From: Sphaerisporangium krabiense
GTDB taxonomy: Bacteria > Actinomycetota > Actinomycetes > Streptosporangiales > Streptosporangiaceae
DNA: 64,000 nucleotides
Reading direction: 5' to 3'
NCBI RefSeq assembly: GCF_014200435.1
Contig: NZ_JACHBR010000003.1
Span: 1 to 64,000, forward strand
The notes below the pieces were generated by a model. It was not told where the DNA came from and did no database searches. It was given only the letters and a program-made list of their open reading frames with translations. The position numbers and the translations under genes were made by a program. Positions 6,926-15,323 of this stretch are shown here, one piece after another. How positions within the stretch are numbered: the first letter of the stretch is position 1; each line of letters begins with the position of its first letter.

Positions 6926-9900
6926 TCAGACGTTGCGCCGGTACTGGCCGCCCGCCTCGAACAGGGCGTCGGTGATCTGGCCGAGGGAGCAGACGCGGGC
7001 CGCGTCCATCAGGGCGCCGAAGGCGTTCTCGCGGGACATCGCCACCTCCCTGAGCCGCCGCAGCGCCTCGGGCGCGTCGGAGGCGTGCCGCTCCTGGAAG
7101 TCCCGCACCCGGGTGAGCTGCCCGCGCTTCTCCTCCTCCGTGCCCCGGGCCAGCTCCAGCGAGCCGTGCTCGGTGGCGCCCGCCGGGTTGCGGAAGACGT
7201 TCACGCCGACGATCGGGAGCGACCCGTCGTGCTTGCGGGTCTCGTACAGCAGCGACTCGTCCTGGATGCGGCCGCGCTGGTAGCCGGTCTCCATGGCGCC
7301 GAGCACGCCGCCCCGGTCGGAGATGCGCTCGAACTCCGCGAGCACCGCCTCCTCCACCAGGTCGGTGAGGTCGTCGATGACGAACGACCCCTGCAGCGGG
7401 TTCTCGTTGTAGGCGAGGCCCCACTCCCTGTTGATGATCATCTGGATGGCCATGGCACGGCGCACCGACTCCGGGCTCGGCGTGGTGACCGCCTCGTCGA
7501 AGGCGTTGGTGTGCAGGCTGTTGCAGTTGTCGTAGACGGCGATCAGCGCCTGCAGCGTCGTGCGGATGTCGTTGAAGTTCATCTCCTGGGCGTGCAGCGA
7601 CCGCCCGGAGGTCTGGATGTGGTACTTCAGCTTCTGCGCCCGCTCGCCCGCGCCGTACCGGTCGCGCATGGCGACGGCCCAGATGCGCCGGGCCACCCGG
7701 CCGAGCACGCTGTACTCGGGGTCCATGCCGTTGGAGAAGAAGAACGACAGGTTGGGCGCGAAGTCGTCGATCGCCATGCCCCGCGCCAGGTACGCCTCGA
7801 CGTAGGTGAAACCGTTGGCCAGCGTGAACGCGAGCTGCGTGATGGGGTTGGCCCCGGCCTCGGCGATGTGGTAGCCGGAGATGGACACCGAGTAGAAGTT
7901 GCGCACCCCGTTCTGGATGAACCACTCCTGCACGTCGGCCATCATGCGCAGGCTGAAGTCGGTCGAGAAGATGCAGGTGTTCTGGCCCTGGTCCTCCTTG
8001 AGGATGTCGGCCTGGACGGTGCCGCGCACGGTCGCCAGCGTGCGGGCGCGCGTCTCGGCCTCCTCCTGCGCGGTGGGCTCGCGGCCGTTGTCGGCGCGGA
8101 AGCGGTCCAGGGCCTGGTCGATCGCGGTGTGCAGGAAGTAGGCGAGGATCGTCGGCGCGGGGCCGTTGATGGTCATCGACACCGAGGTGCTCGGCGCGGT
8201 GAGGTCGAAGCCGTCGTAGAGCGCCTTCATGTCCTCCAGCGTGGCGATCGACACGCCCGAGGTGCCGACCTTGCCGTACACGTCGGGCCGTTCGGCGGGG
8301 TCGTTGCCGTAGAGGGTGACCGAGTCGAAGGCGGTGGACAGGCGGACGGCGGGCTGGCCCTCCGACAGCAGCTTGAAGCGCCGGTTGGTGCGGAACGGGT
8401 CGCCCTCGCCGGCGAACATGCGGGTCGGGTCCTCGTCGGCGCGCTTGAAGGGGAACACCCCGGCGGTGAAGGGGAACCGGCCGGGCAGGTTCTCCGCGCG
8501 CAGGAACCGCAGCAGGTCGCCGTGGTCGGAGAACCGGGGCAGCGCGACACGGGGGACGCGGTTGCCTGACAGCGAGGTGCGCCACAGCGGCGTGCGCAGC
8601 TCCTTGCCCCGCACGGTCACCACCAGCTCGTCGGCCGCGTACTCCTCGGCGGTCTTCGGCCACGCGTCGAGCAGCTCCCGCGCGTCGGCGGGCAGGTCGC
8701 CGTCGGCGCGCTCGCGCAGCGCGTCCACCGCGGCGGTGTCGGCGCCCTCGGCCGCGAGCAGCGCGCCGGTCTCGGCCAGCCGCTGCCGGCGGCGCGCCGT
8801 CTCGGCGAGTTCCGCGGTGCGCCCGTGGTAGCCGCGGACGGTGTCGGCGATCTCGGCCAGGTAGCGCACCCGGGCGGGCGGCACGATCGCGGCGCCGATG
8901 CTGGAGGTGGTGACATCGGTGGCCGGCAGCAGGCCCGGCCCGTCGGCCAGGCCCTTGTCCCGCAGCAGCCCGCGCAGCGCGTGGTAGAGGGCGGTGACGC
9001 CGTCGTCGTTGAAGCGGGAGGCGACGGTGCCGTAGACGGGCATCCGGTCGGGGGCGGTGCCGAACGCCTCGCGGTTGCGCACGAGCTGGCGCCGCACGTC
9101 GCGCAGCGCGTCCTCGGCGCCGCGCCGGTCGAACTTGTTGATGGCCACGACGTCGGCGAAGTCCAGCATGTCGATCTTCTCGAGCTGGGAGCTCGCCCCG
9201 AACTCGGGCGTCATGACGTACAGGGAGACGTCGCTGAAGGGGACGATCGCGGCGTCGCCCTGCCCGATGCCGGGAGTCTCGACGATCACCAGGTCGTTGC
9301 CGGCGGCCCGGCACACGGTGATCACGTCGGCGAGGTGCTCGGGCAGCTCGTGGGAGCCGCGCGTGGCCAGCGAGCGGAAGAACACCTGGCCGCCGCCGAG
9401 GCTGTTCATGCGGATCCGGTCGCCGAGCAGCGCGCCGCCGCCCCTGCGCCGGGTCGGGTCCACGGCGATGACCGCGACCCTGACCTTGTCCTCGTAGTCG
9501 ACGCGCAGCCTGCGGATCAGCTCGTCGGTGAGCGAGGACTTGCCCGAGCCGCCCGTGCCGGTGATGCCGAGCACGGGCACGTGGCGGGCGTCCGCCGCCG
9601 CCCGCAGCGCCTCCAGGTACGCGGCGTCCGCCCGCCCGGCCTCGACGAAGGTGACGGCCCTGGCCACGGCCCGCTGGTCGCCGGTCTGGACGGCCGGGGG
9701 CTCGGCGCCCTCGGTCAGGTCGACGTCGCACGCCTCGATGATCGTGTTGATCATCCCGGCCAGGCCCAGCCGGTGGCCGTCCTCGGGGGAGAAGATCTTG
9801 GCGACGCCGTGCCGCTCCAGCCCGGCGATCTCGTCGGGGACGATCACGCCGCCGCCCCCGCCGTACACCTTGACGTGCCCGGCGCCGCGCTCGCGCAGCA

Positions 9901-10141
9901 GGTCGACCAGGTAGGTGAAGTACTCGACGTGACCGCCCTGGTAGGAGCTGACCGCCACGGCCTGGGCGTCCTCCTGGATCGCGGCCGTGACGACCTCGTC
10001 CACCGAGCGGTCGTGGCCGAGGTGGATGACCTCGGCGCCCTGGGACTGCAGGATGCGCCGCATGATGTTGATCGCGGCGTCGTGCCCGTCGAACAGGGCG
10101 GCCGCGGTGACCACCCGCACGGGGTTTGCAGGTACGTGCAC
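6926..10141 (-). CDS. icmF: Fused isobutyryl-CoA mutase (IcmF)
   Basis: A 1071-residue adenosylcobalamin enzyme that interconverts isobutyryl-CoA and n-butyryl-CoA by radical carbon-skeleton rearrangement, fused to its own G-protein chaperone. Order: B12-binding domain (about 10-140; FDGHDAAINIMRRIL and IHLGHDRSV), MeaB-like GTPase (about 180-420; Walker A GTGGSGKSS, IVETPGIGQGD, NKFD), linker, then the mutase TIM-barrel (about 560-1060; SISGYHIAEAGANPITQLAF). Length and order match IcmF rather than the two-subunit Icm or methylmalonyl-CoA mutase. The start is GTG 10141 after GAGGAG. A double palindrome directly upstream suggests dedicated repression. Likely role: branched-chain or butyrate-unit metabolism feeding polyketide or central pathways. 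Confidence 0.9.
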   Translation of the reverse strand: MHVPANPVRVVTAAALFDGHDAAINIMRRILQSQGAEVIHLGHDRSVDEVVTAAIQEDAQAVAVSSYQGGHVEYFTYLVDLLRERGAGHVKVYGGGGGVIVPDEIAGLERHGVAKIFSPEDGHRLGLAGMINTIIEACDVDLTEGAEPPAVQTGDQRAVARAVTFVEAGRADAAYLEALRAAADARHVPVLGITGTGGSGKSSLTDELIRRLRVDYEDKVRVAVIAVDPTRRRGGGALLGDRIRMNSLGGGQVFFRSLATRGSHELPEHLADVITVCRAAGNDLVIVETPGIGQGDAAIVPFSDVSLYVMTPEFGASSQLEKIDMLDFADVVAINKFDRRGAEDALRDVRRQLVRNREAFGTAPDRMPVYGTVASRFNDDGVTALYHALRGLLRDKGLADGPGLLPATDVTTSSIGAAIVPPARVRYLAEIADTVRGYHGRTAELAETARRRQRLAETGALLAAEGADTAAVDALRERADGDLPADARELLDAWPKTAEEYAADELVVTVRGKELRTPLWRTSLSGNRVPRVALPRFSDHGDLLRFLRAENLPGRFPFTAGVFPFKRADEDPTRMFAGEGDPFRTNRRFKLLSEGQPAVRLSTAFDSVTLYGNDPAERPDVYGKVGTSGVSIATLEDMKALYDGFDLTAPSTSVSMTINGPAPTILAYFLHTAIDQALDRFRADNGREPTAQEEAETRARTLATVRGTVQADILKEDQGQNTCIFSTDFSLRMMADVQEWFIQNGVRNFYSVSISGYHIAEAGANPITQLAFTLANGFTYVEAYLARGMAIDDFAPNLSFFFSNGMDPEYSVLGRVARRIWAVAMRDRYGAGERAQKLKYHIQTSGRSLHAQEMNFNDIRTTLQALIAVYDNCNSLHTNAFDEAVTTPSPESVRRAMAIQMIINREWGLAYNENPLQGSFVIDDLTDLVEEAVLAEFERISDRGGVLGAMETGYQRGRIQDESLLYETRKHDGSLPIVGVNVFRNPAGATEHGSLELARGTEEEKRGQLTRVRDFQERHASDAPEALRRLREVAMSRENAFGALMDAARVCSLGQITDALFEAGGQYRRNV

Positions 10142-10159
10142 CGGCGCTCCTCAGTAAGT

Positions 10160-10197
10160 TACTTGGACGTCCTAGTAAATTGTAGGACGTCCAAGTA
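10160..10197 (-). promoter_or_regulatory. Double palindromic operator upstream of icmF
   Basis: TACTTGGACGTCCTA (10160-10174) and its exact reverse complement (10183-10197) flank an 8-base AT-rich spacer. Each arm contains the self-complementary GGACGTCC, with centres exactly 20 bases (two helical turns) apart. TACAAT, a good -10, is readable on the minus strand in the spacer area, so a bound dimer pair would cover the promoter. Confidence 0.65.
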
Positions 10198-10426
10198 TCA
10201 ACCTGTAGCCCGGATGGCCTTCCGTCGCCGCCCCGCCGCCCGCCGTCCATTCCGCGGCCACCGCGGGACGCGCCCGGCCGGCGTGGGCTCCGGCGTCGTG
10301 CACCTGCGGCGCTCCGGCCGTGCACCCCTCTTCCGGGTGGTGCCGAAAGTCTGGAGCGCGCCGACTTAAGTCGCCTGATGCGCAGGGGCGGGCGCCGCGC
10401 CGGGCCGCGCGGGTTAGATTCTGCGC

Positions 10427-11731
10427 ATGTCCCCCTCGGAGGCCGCACGGCAGGACGGCGCCCCGCGCCACCGCTGGCTGCTGCCCGGCTCCGTCGCCGA
10501 GGCCTGGGAACCCGAGGCCGGCGCCGGCGGGCGGCGCGTCCGCCGCACCACGCGCGACTGGATCGTCGACGTGGCCGCGTTCCTGCTGGCCATCGCCGCC
10601 GCCATCGTCACCGTGGCGATGCGCGTCGAGACCTCGCCCGCGCTGCCGGAGGAACTGCTGGCCCTGGACCAGCTCACCGGCGCCCTCGGCTGCGCGGCGC
10701 TGTGGCTGCGCCGCAGGTGGCCGGTCGGCCTGGCCGTGGCCCTGACGCTGGCCGGGACCTACTCGGAGTTCGTCGCGGGCGCGATGATCGTGGCGCTGTT
10801 CACCGTCGCGGTGCACCGCCCGCTGCGCGTCGTCGCCGGCATCGGCGTGCTGTCGGTGGTGACGACCTTCGGATACGCCGTCCTGCGCCCCGAGCCGGAC
10901 ATGCCGGGCTTCGTCGTCGTGGCCTTCGGCGTCACCGTCGCCGCGGCCGCCGTCGGCTGGGGCATGTTCGTCCGCGCCCAGCGCCGGCTCATGCTGTCGC
11001 TGCGCGAACGGGTGGACCGGGCCGAGACCGAGGCGCGCCTGCGCGCCGAACAGGGACGGCTGCGCGCCGAGCAGGCCCAGCGCGAGGCGCGCGAGCAGAT
11101 CGCCCGCGAGATGCACGACATGCTCGGCCACCGGCTCTCGCTGCTCAGCGTGCACGCCGGGGCGCTGGAGTTCAACCCGGAGGCCCCGCGCGAGCAGGTC
11201 GCCCGGGCGGCGGCCGTGATCCGCGAGAGCGCCCATCAGGCCCTGCAGGAGCTGCGCGAGGTCATCGGCGTGCTGCGCGCCCCCACCGGCGCTCTCACCG
11301 GAACCTCCGGCGCCGCGGACCCGGACCGTCCGCAGCCCACGCTGGCCGGGCTGCCCCGGCTCATCGAGGAGTCCCGCCAGGCCGGCATGCGGGTCACGCT
11401 CCTGGACGAGGTCGGCGACCCGCGCGCCGCGCCCGCCGCCGTGGGCCGCACCGCCTACCGCGTCGCCCAGGAGGGCCTGACCAACGCCCGCAAGCACGCC
11501 CCCGGCGCGGACGTCCTCGTCCGCGTGTCGGGCGGCCCCGGCGACGGGCTCACCGTCGAGCTGCGCAACCCCCTGCCCGCGCGCGGTGGCGCGGGGACCG
11601 GCATTCCCGGCGCCGGGCGCGGCCTCATCGGGCTGGCCGAGCGCGCCACGCTGGCCGGAGGCCGCCTGGCGAGCGGCCCGCTCGCCTCCGGAGAGTTCCG
11701 CGTGCTGGCCTGGCTACCCTGGCCGTCATGA
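10427..11731 (+). CDS. Two-component sensor histidine kinase (HisKA_3 / NarL-type)
   Basis: A 434-residue membrane kinase. Residues 1-40 are cytoplasmic, followed by about five transmembrane segments (45-175), a coiled coil (RVDRAETEARLRAEQGRLR), the dimerisation/phospho-acceptor box REMHDMLGHRLSLLSVHAG (histidine in EMHD) and a short ATPase domain with an N-box (AYRVAQEGLTNARKHA) and a G-box (GRGLIGLAER). There is no large extracytoplasmic sensor, so the signal is probably sensed in the membrane. The start ATG lies 7 bases after TAGATT (10415-10420), so the mRNA may be leaderless. The stop overlaps the response-regulator start (ATGA). Confidence 0.85.
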   Translation: MSPSEAARQDGAPRHRWLLPGSVAEAWEPEAGAGGRRVRRTTRDWIVDVAAFLLAIAAAIVTVAMRVETSPALPEELLALDQLTGALGCAALWLRRRWPVGLAVALTLAGTYSEFVAGAMIVALFTVAVHRPLRVVAGIGVLSVVTTFGYAVLRPEPDMPGFVVVAFGVTVAAAAVGWGMFVRAQRRLMLSLRERVDRAETEARLRAEQGRLRAEQAQREAREQIAREMHDMLGHRLSLLSVHAGALEFNPEAPREQVARAAAVIRESAHQALQELREVIGVLRAPTGALTGTSGAADPDRPQPTLAGLPRLIEESRQAGMRVTLLDEVGDPRAAPAAVGRTAYRVAQEGLTNARKHAPGADVLVRVSGGPGDGLTVELRNPLPARGGAGTGIPGAGRGLIGLAERATLAGGRLASGPLASGEFRVLAWLPWPS

Positions 11732-12393
11732 ACCCCCCGATCCGTGTCATGATCGTCGATGATGACCCGCTGGTGCGGGCGGGACTGTCGCTGATGCTCG
11801 GCGGCGCCCCCGACCTCGAGATCGTCGCCGAGGCGGGCGACGGCGCCGCGGTCGTCTCCCTCGCCGACCGGCACGCCCCCGACGTCGTGCTCATGGACGT
11901 CCGGATGCCCGAGATGGACGGGCTGGCCGCGACCGAGGCGCTGCGCGGCCGGGCCCGCGCCCCCGAGGTGATCATCCTGACCACCTTCAACGCCGACGAG
12001 TACGTGCTGCGCGCGCTGCGGGCGGGCGCGGCCGGTTTCGTGCTCAAGGACACCCCGCCCGCCGAGATCGTGGCCGCGGTGCGCCGCGTGGCGGCCGGCG
12101 ACCCGGTGCTGTCCACGGCGGTCACCCGGCGGCTCATCGCGCACGTCGCCGCGAGCGCCCCCGGTCAGCGCCGCACCCGGGCCCTGGCCCTGCTCGCCGA
12201 GCTGAACGACCGCGAGCGCGAGGTCGCCGCGGCCGTCGGGCGTGGCAGGTCCAACGCCGAGATCGCCGCCGAGCTCTACATGAGCGTGCCGACGGTCAAG
12301 ACGCACGTCTCGCGCATCCTGACCCGGCTCGGCCTCAACAACCGCGTGCAGATCGCCCTGCTGGCCCACGACGCCGGCATGCTCGACCCCTGA
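11728..12393 (+). CDS. Two-component response regulator (NarL/LuxR type)
   Basis: A 221-residue DNA-binding regulator. The receiver domain (1-120) has the acidic pair VDDDP, phospho-acceptor VVLMDVRMPEMDG, the switch threonine (ILTTF) and lysine (VLKDTPP). The C-terminal LuxR helix-turn-helix (about 155-215) reads LNDREREVAAAVGRGRSNAE and TVKTHVSRILTRLGL. It is the cognate partner of the overlapping kinase gene. Targets are unknown. Confidence 0.9.
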   Translation: MNPPIRVMIVDDDPLVRAGLSLMLGGAPDLEIVAEAGDGAAVVSLADRHAPDVVLMDVRMPEMDGLAATEALRGRARAPEVIILTTFNADEYVLRALRAGAAGFVLKDTPPAEIVAAVRRVAAGDPVLSTAVTRRLIAHVAASAPGQRRTRALALLAELNDREREVAAAVGRGRSNAEIAAELYMSVPTVKTHVSRILTRLGLNNRVQIALLAHDAGMLDP

Positions 12394-12394
12394 G

Positions 12395-12970
12395 CTAGGC
12401 GGCGGCCGCCCCGGCCGGGGCCCGCAGCGCCCGCAGCGCGCCGCCCCAGGCGGCCACCTCGTCCAGCATGGCCGTCACCGCCTGCTCCTGGTGCGGCGCG
12501 GGGGAGAGGGCCGTCATGTCGGTGAAGTCGGTGAACAGCGACAGCGACACCTGCGGGCTGACGTCGGCGACCCGCAGGTTGCCCATGATCAGCCGGAGCT
12601 GCTCGACGGCCCGCGTCCCGCCCGCGACGCCGTAGCCGACGAACCCGGCGGCCTTGCCGTGCCACTCCTCGTACAGGAAGTCGATCGCGTTCTTCAGCGC
12701 GCCCGAGGTCCCGTGGTTGTACTCGGGGGTGACGAAGACGAACGCGTCGAACCCGCGGATCGCCTCGGCCCACCGCGTGGTGTGGGGGAGCGTGCCGGGG
12801 GCCACGGCCGGGGGGACCGCCTCGTCGAACAGGGGCAGGCCGAAGCGGGCGATGTCGAGGACCTCGTACTCGGCGTCGCCGCGCCTGACGGCGAGGTCGT
12901 GGACCCATTGGGCGACGGCCTCGCTCTTGCGCCCCTGGCGCGTGCTGCCGGTGATGATCGCGATTCTCAT
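12395..12970 (-). CDS. NAD(P)H-dependent FMN reductase
   Basis: A 191-residue flavodoxin-fold reductase. The phosphate-binding loop IITGSTRQGRKSE is at the N-terminus, and TPEYNHGTSGALKNAIDFLY (about 80-100) is the family signature contacting FMN. It reduces flavin or quinone-like substrates at the expense of NAD(P)H. The start is ATG 12970. It is divergent from a MarR-type gene, and two near-identical operator-like repeats separate them, so it is probably a redox- or electrophile-induced enzyme controlled by that regulator. Confidence 0.85.
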   Translation of the reverse strand: MRIAIITGSTRQGRKSEAVAQWVHDLAVRRGDAEYEVLDIARFGLPLFDEAVPPAVAPGTLPHTTRWAEAIRGFDAFVFVTPEYNHGTSGALKNAIDFLYEEWHGKAAGFVGYGVAGGTRAVEQLRLIMGNLRVADVSPQVSLSLFTDFTDMTALSPAPHQEQAVTAMLDEVAAWGGALRALRAPAGAAAA

Positions 12971-13018
12971 GTCGATGCCATGCCTTCGATGGTCGGGGAC
13001 CCGCGCCGGGTCCGGAAT

Positions 13019-13063
13019 GCTGATGCGTCAGCAAAGTTAGGGGCAAAATGCTGATGCGTCAAC
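13019..13063. promoter_or_regulatory. Pair of MarR-type operators
   Basis: GCTGATGCGTCAGC (13019-13032) and GCTGATGCGTCAAC (13050-13063) are repeats of a nearly perfect palindrome, 31 bases apart (about three helical turns). They sit between the FMN reductase and MarR genes, and the second overlaps the expected -35 region of the MarR promoter. Confidence 0.65.
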
Positions 13064-13092
13064 ATAAGTCGGAATCATTTAAGATCGACCCT

Positions 13093-13614
13093 GTGACGGA
13101 GCCGCGATGGCTGGACGAGACCGAGGCGCGCATGTGGCGCGCGTTCGGCGACATGCGCAGGCGGCTCGACGCCGCCCTGGAGCGGCAGCTCGCCGCCGTA
13201 GGCCTGTCCAGCGCCGACTACCAGCTCCTGGTCCCGCTGTCGGAGGCGCCCGGCCGCCGCCTGCGCGCCCGCGAGCTGCGCCGCATCGTCGACTGGGACC
13301 GCAGCCGGCTCTCCCACCAGATCCGCCGCATGGAGCAGCGCGGCCTCATCGCCCGCGAGGAGTGCCCGGGCGACGCCCGGGGCACGGTGATCCGGCTGAC
13401 CGGCGAGGGATCGCGCGCCATCGAGGAGGCGGCCCCGGGTCACGTCGAGGTCGTCAGGCGGCTGTTCGTGGACCAGCTCGGCCCGGAGGAGACGGCGCTG
13501 CTCACCCAGCTCTCCTACCGCGTCCTCGGCCGCCTCGCCGAGGAGGACCTGGGCGCGCCCGCGACCAGGTCCGTCTACGTCGCCACCATCGACGCGGGCG
13601 ACGGCACCGCCTGA
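13093..13614 (+). CDS. MarR-family transcriptional regulator
   Basis: A 173-residue winged-helix regulator. WLDETEARMWRAFGDM starts the typical N-terminal dimer helix, RRIVDWDRSRLSHQIRRMEQ is the recognition helix and GDARGTVIRLT the wing. I chose GTG 13093 rather than ATG 13048 for two reasons. The upstream ATG lies inside the operator pair, and TAAGAT (13080-13085) is a -10 element seven bases before the GTG, giving a leaderless transcript. It probably represses itself and the divergent FMN reductase. Confidence 0.8.
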   Translation: MTEPRWLDETEARMWRAFGDMRRRLDAALERQLAAVGLSSADYQLLVPLSEAPGRRLRARELRRIVDWDRSRLSHQIRRMEQRGLIAREECPGDARGTVIRLTGEGSRAIEEAAPGHVEVVRRLFVDQLGPEETALLTQLSYRVLGRLAEEDLGAPATRSVYVATIDAGDGTA

Positions 13615-13912
13615 GAACCCCGGTCCCACGCGGGTGTCACGGCGGCTCTCGGAGGAAGGCCGCATGACCGAGGGGGCGGCTCGCCGGCCGGACGGGGCCG
13701 TTCACCCTGGCGTGAGGCGTGTCACTTCTCTTGGCAACGTGTTGGGTTGTCCATAGGCTTGAAAGCGGACATTGATGATGTAACCCGGCAGTTCTGGTCC
13801 TCGCCGTGGGCCGGACCCACCACGGCAGGCCGCGCGCCGGGATCTCCGTTCCTCCCGAACGGCGCCCCCGCCACCCCCTCGTCACCCCACTCACACCACG
13901 GAAAGTCGCGTC

Positions 13913-14158
13913 ATGAGCCACGAAAGCGCCGAGCCCGGCGTGTTCGAGATGGACCTCACCCTGCACGAGGCACGCCGCCGCGCCGAGGTGGTCGCCGCCC
14001 TCGGCCCGCACTGGGACCCGCCCGCCGTCGCCCGCGCCGAGGAGGAGGCCCTGGACCTGCTGTACTCGGGCCTGGACGAGGGACAGCTCCGGACGTACGA
14101 GATGCTGGTCGAGGCCGGAGTGCTCCCGTGTCGCGGGGTGGGCCGTGCTGCCGATTGA
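13913..14158 (+). CDS. Small acidic protein of unknown function (81 aa)
   Basis: An 81-residue, mostly helical, acidic protein. It starts ATG 13913, eight bases downstream of GGAAAG. Visible pattern: FEMDLTLHEARRRAEVVAAL, then HWDPPAVARAEEEALDLLY and LRTYEMLVEAGVLP. It resembles a small conserved actinobacterial family (DUF6400-like, low confidence). Its 3' end overlaps the start of the zinc-ribbon gene by 14 bases, so they are translated together and may work together. Confidence 0.6.
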   Translation: MSHESAEPGVFEMDLTLHEARRRAEVVAALGPHWDPPAVARAEEEALDLLYSGLDEGQLRTYEMLVEAGVLPCRGVGRAAD

Positions 14159-14381
14159 CCCGCACGCCGACCTCGGCCGCCGCGCCTGGATCGCCTGCCC
14201 CCGATGCCGCGACGACCGCGGCTGCGCCGACTGCGGGGCGGGCCGCAACTGCCGCGACCACTGGCGCTACCTGCTGAGCAACACCGGCAGCGTGCTGCAC
14301 GTGCAGTGCCCGCGCTGCGCGTACCTGTGGGACCACGAGTCGCACTTCGGCGCGGGCGGCAGGCCCGCGTCCCTGGACTGA
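14145..14381 (+). CDS. Small zinc-ribbon-like protein (78 aa)
   Basis: A 78-residue protein rich in cysteine pairs: ACPRCRDDRGCADCGAGRNC at residues 17-36 and VQCPRCAYLW near residue 55, with the conserved RDHWRYLLSN between. The spacing suggests two zinc-binding knuckles. GTG 14145 lies inside the previous gene. Function unknown; it is a cytosolic protein that may bind nucleic acid or protein. Confidence 0.6.
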   Translation: MLPIDPHADLGRRAWIACPRCRDDRGCADCGAGRNCRDHWRYLLSNTGSVLHVQCPRCAYLWDHESHFGAGGRPASLD

Positions 14382-14391
14382 ACGGCCCCGC

Positions 14392-15150
14392 CTAGGCGCG
14401 GGACGCCTCGGCCCGCCGGACGCGCTCCAGCAGCGTGACGGCGTCGCCCGCGCGCGTGACGCCCGGCGTCACCGCCCGCATGATCAGGCCGAACGTGTTG
14501 CCGTGCGCGGAGATCAGGCGGCGCTGCAGCTCCGGCCAGCGCTCGCGCCCGGCGGGCTCCCAGCTCGGCACCGCGCAGCGCACGCACGGCCCGGCGTTCT
14601 CGCCCGTGACGGCGAGCGTCACCTCCCCGGCCGAGATCGTCGTGCCGGGGCCGAAGGACGCCTCGGCGAAGGCGGGCGCGTCCAGGTCGAGGTGGACGTT
14701 CGGGCGGAACCGCTCGATCGCCACCTCGGCCCCCATCTCCGCCTCGAGGGCCCGGCGCGAGGCCTCGAAGGTGACGTGCACCGTCGGCCCGCGGTCCTGC
14801 TGGCCCACCAGCGCGCGCAAGGTCAGGGGGATGCCGTACGACTCCGACAGGGCGGCGGGGAGATCGGGATCGTCCCAGGCCCACGCCGCCGTGCCCGAGT
14901 ACAGGACCGGCGGGCCCGCGGGCTCGGGGGAGCCGTCGCAGGTCGCGGGGTAGGCGGCCTCCCAGGTCAGCATGGCGGGCATCTGGCGGACGGTGAGCCG
15001 GTTCCCCTCGCGCTCGGGCCGCGCGTCGAACAGGGCGTAGGCCCGGTCGCCGGCCATGCCGCGCTCGTCCAGCCGCGCGGACTCCACCCGCTCTCCGCGC
15101 ATGGACTTCACCGGCCAGCGGTAAAGGCCCTTCACGATCCCCCGATACAT
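14392..15150 (-). CDS. MOSC domain protein
   Basis: A 252-residue MOSC protein with an N-terminal beta-barrel (LYRWPVKSMRGE, GMAGDRAYALFD) and a C-terminal MOSC domain (FRPNVHLDL, GPCVRCAVPS with the conserved cysteine, ending GDAVTLL). MOSC proteins bind the molybdenum cofactor or handle sulfur; this stand-alone form is often an N-hydroxylated-compound reductase component or YiiM/mARC-like. ATG 15150 is the annotated start; an in-frame GTG five codons later is also possible because the ribosome site is poorly spaced. It lies divergently upstream of the sugar uptake cassette. Confidence 0.75.
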   Translation of the reverse strand: MYRGIVKGLYRWPVKSMRGERVESARLDERGMAGDRAYALFDARPEREGNRLTVRQMPAMLTWEAAYPATCDGSPEPAGPPVLYSGTAAWAWDDPDLPAALSESYGIPLTLRALVGQQDRGPTVHVTFEASRRALEAEMGAEVAIERFRPNVHLDLDAPAFAEASFGPGTTISAGEVTLAVTGENAGPCVRCAVPSWEPAGRERWPELQRRLISAHGNTFGLIMRAVTPGVTRAGDAVTLLERVRRAEASRA

Positions 15151-15259
15151 GCCTCCGATCCTAGGCGACGCCGTGCGCTGGGCCACGGGCCCCGATCTCC
15201 CCTCGAAGCGGACTTTATGGAAAGTCCCGGTCAAAGGGGTTCCCATGGGACGCCAAATT

Positions 15260-15285
15260 CGTTATAACAACCTATCAACGTAACG
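15260..15285. promoter_or_regulatory. Operator-like half-sites upstream of the sugar cassette
   Basis: CGTTATAAC (15260-15268), containing the perfect palindrome GTTATAAC, and ACGTAACG (15278-15285) form an imperfect inverted pair in an AT-rich island. It lies about 40 bases before the binding-protein start and is a candidate site for the GntR regulator of the cassette. Confidence 0.35.
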
Positions 15286-15323
15286 ACGCTCGCGAAGGGG
15301 GCGCCGGGCGGGGAGGAGGAGTC

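Noticed and set aside
6926..10141. Methylmalonyl-CoA mutase (mutAB) instead of icmF
   Set aside because: The B12 domain is N-terminal and a MeaB-like GTPase is fused in the middle, which is the IcmF order. MutB has a C-terminal B12 domain and no GTPase.
6858..10448. Long alternative minus-strand frame over icmF
   Set aside because: Arg/Pro/Gly-rich shadow of the icmF frame. Only the icmF frame has B12, GTPase and mutase motifs.
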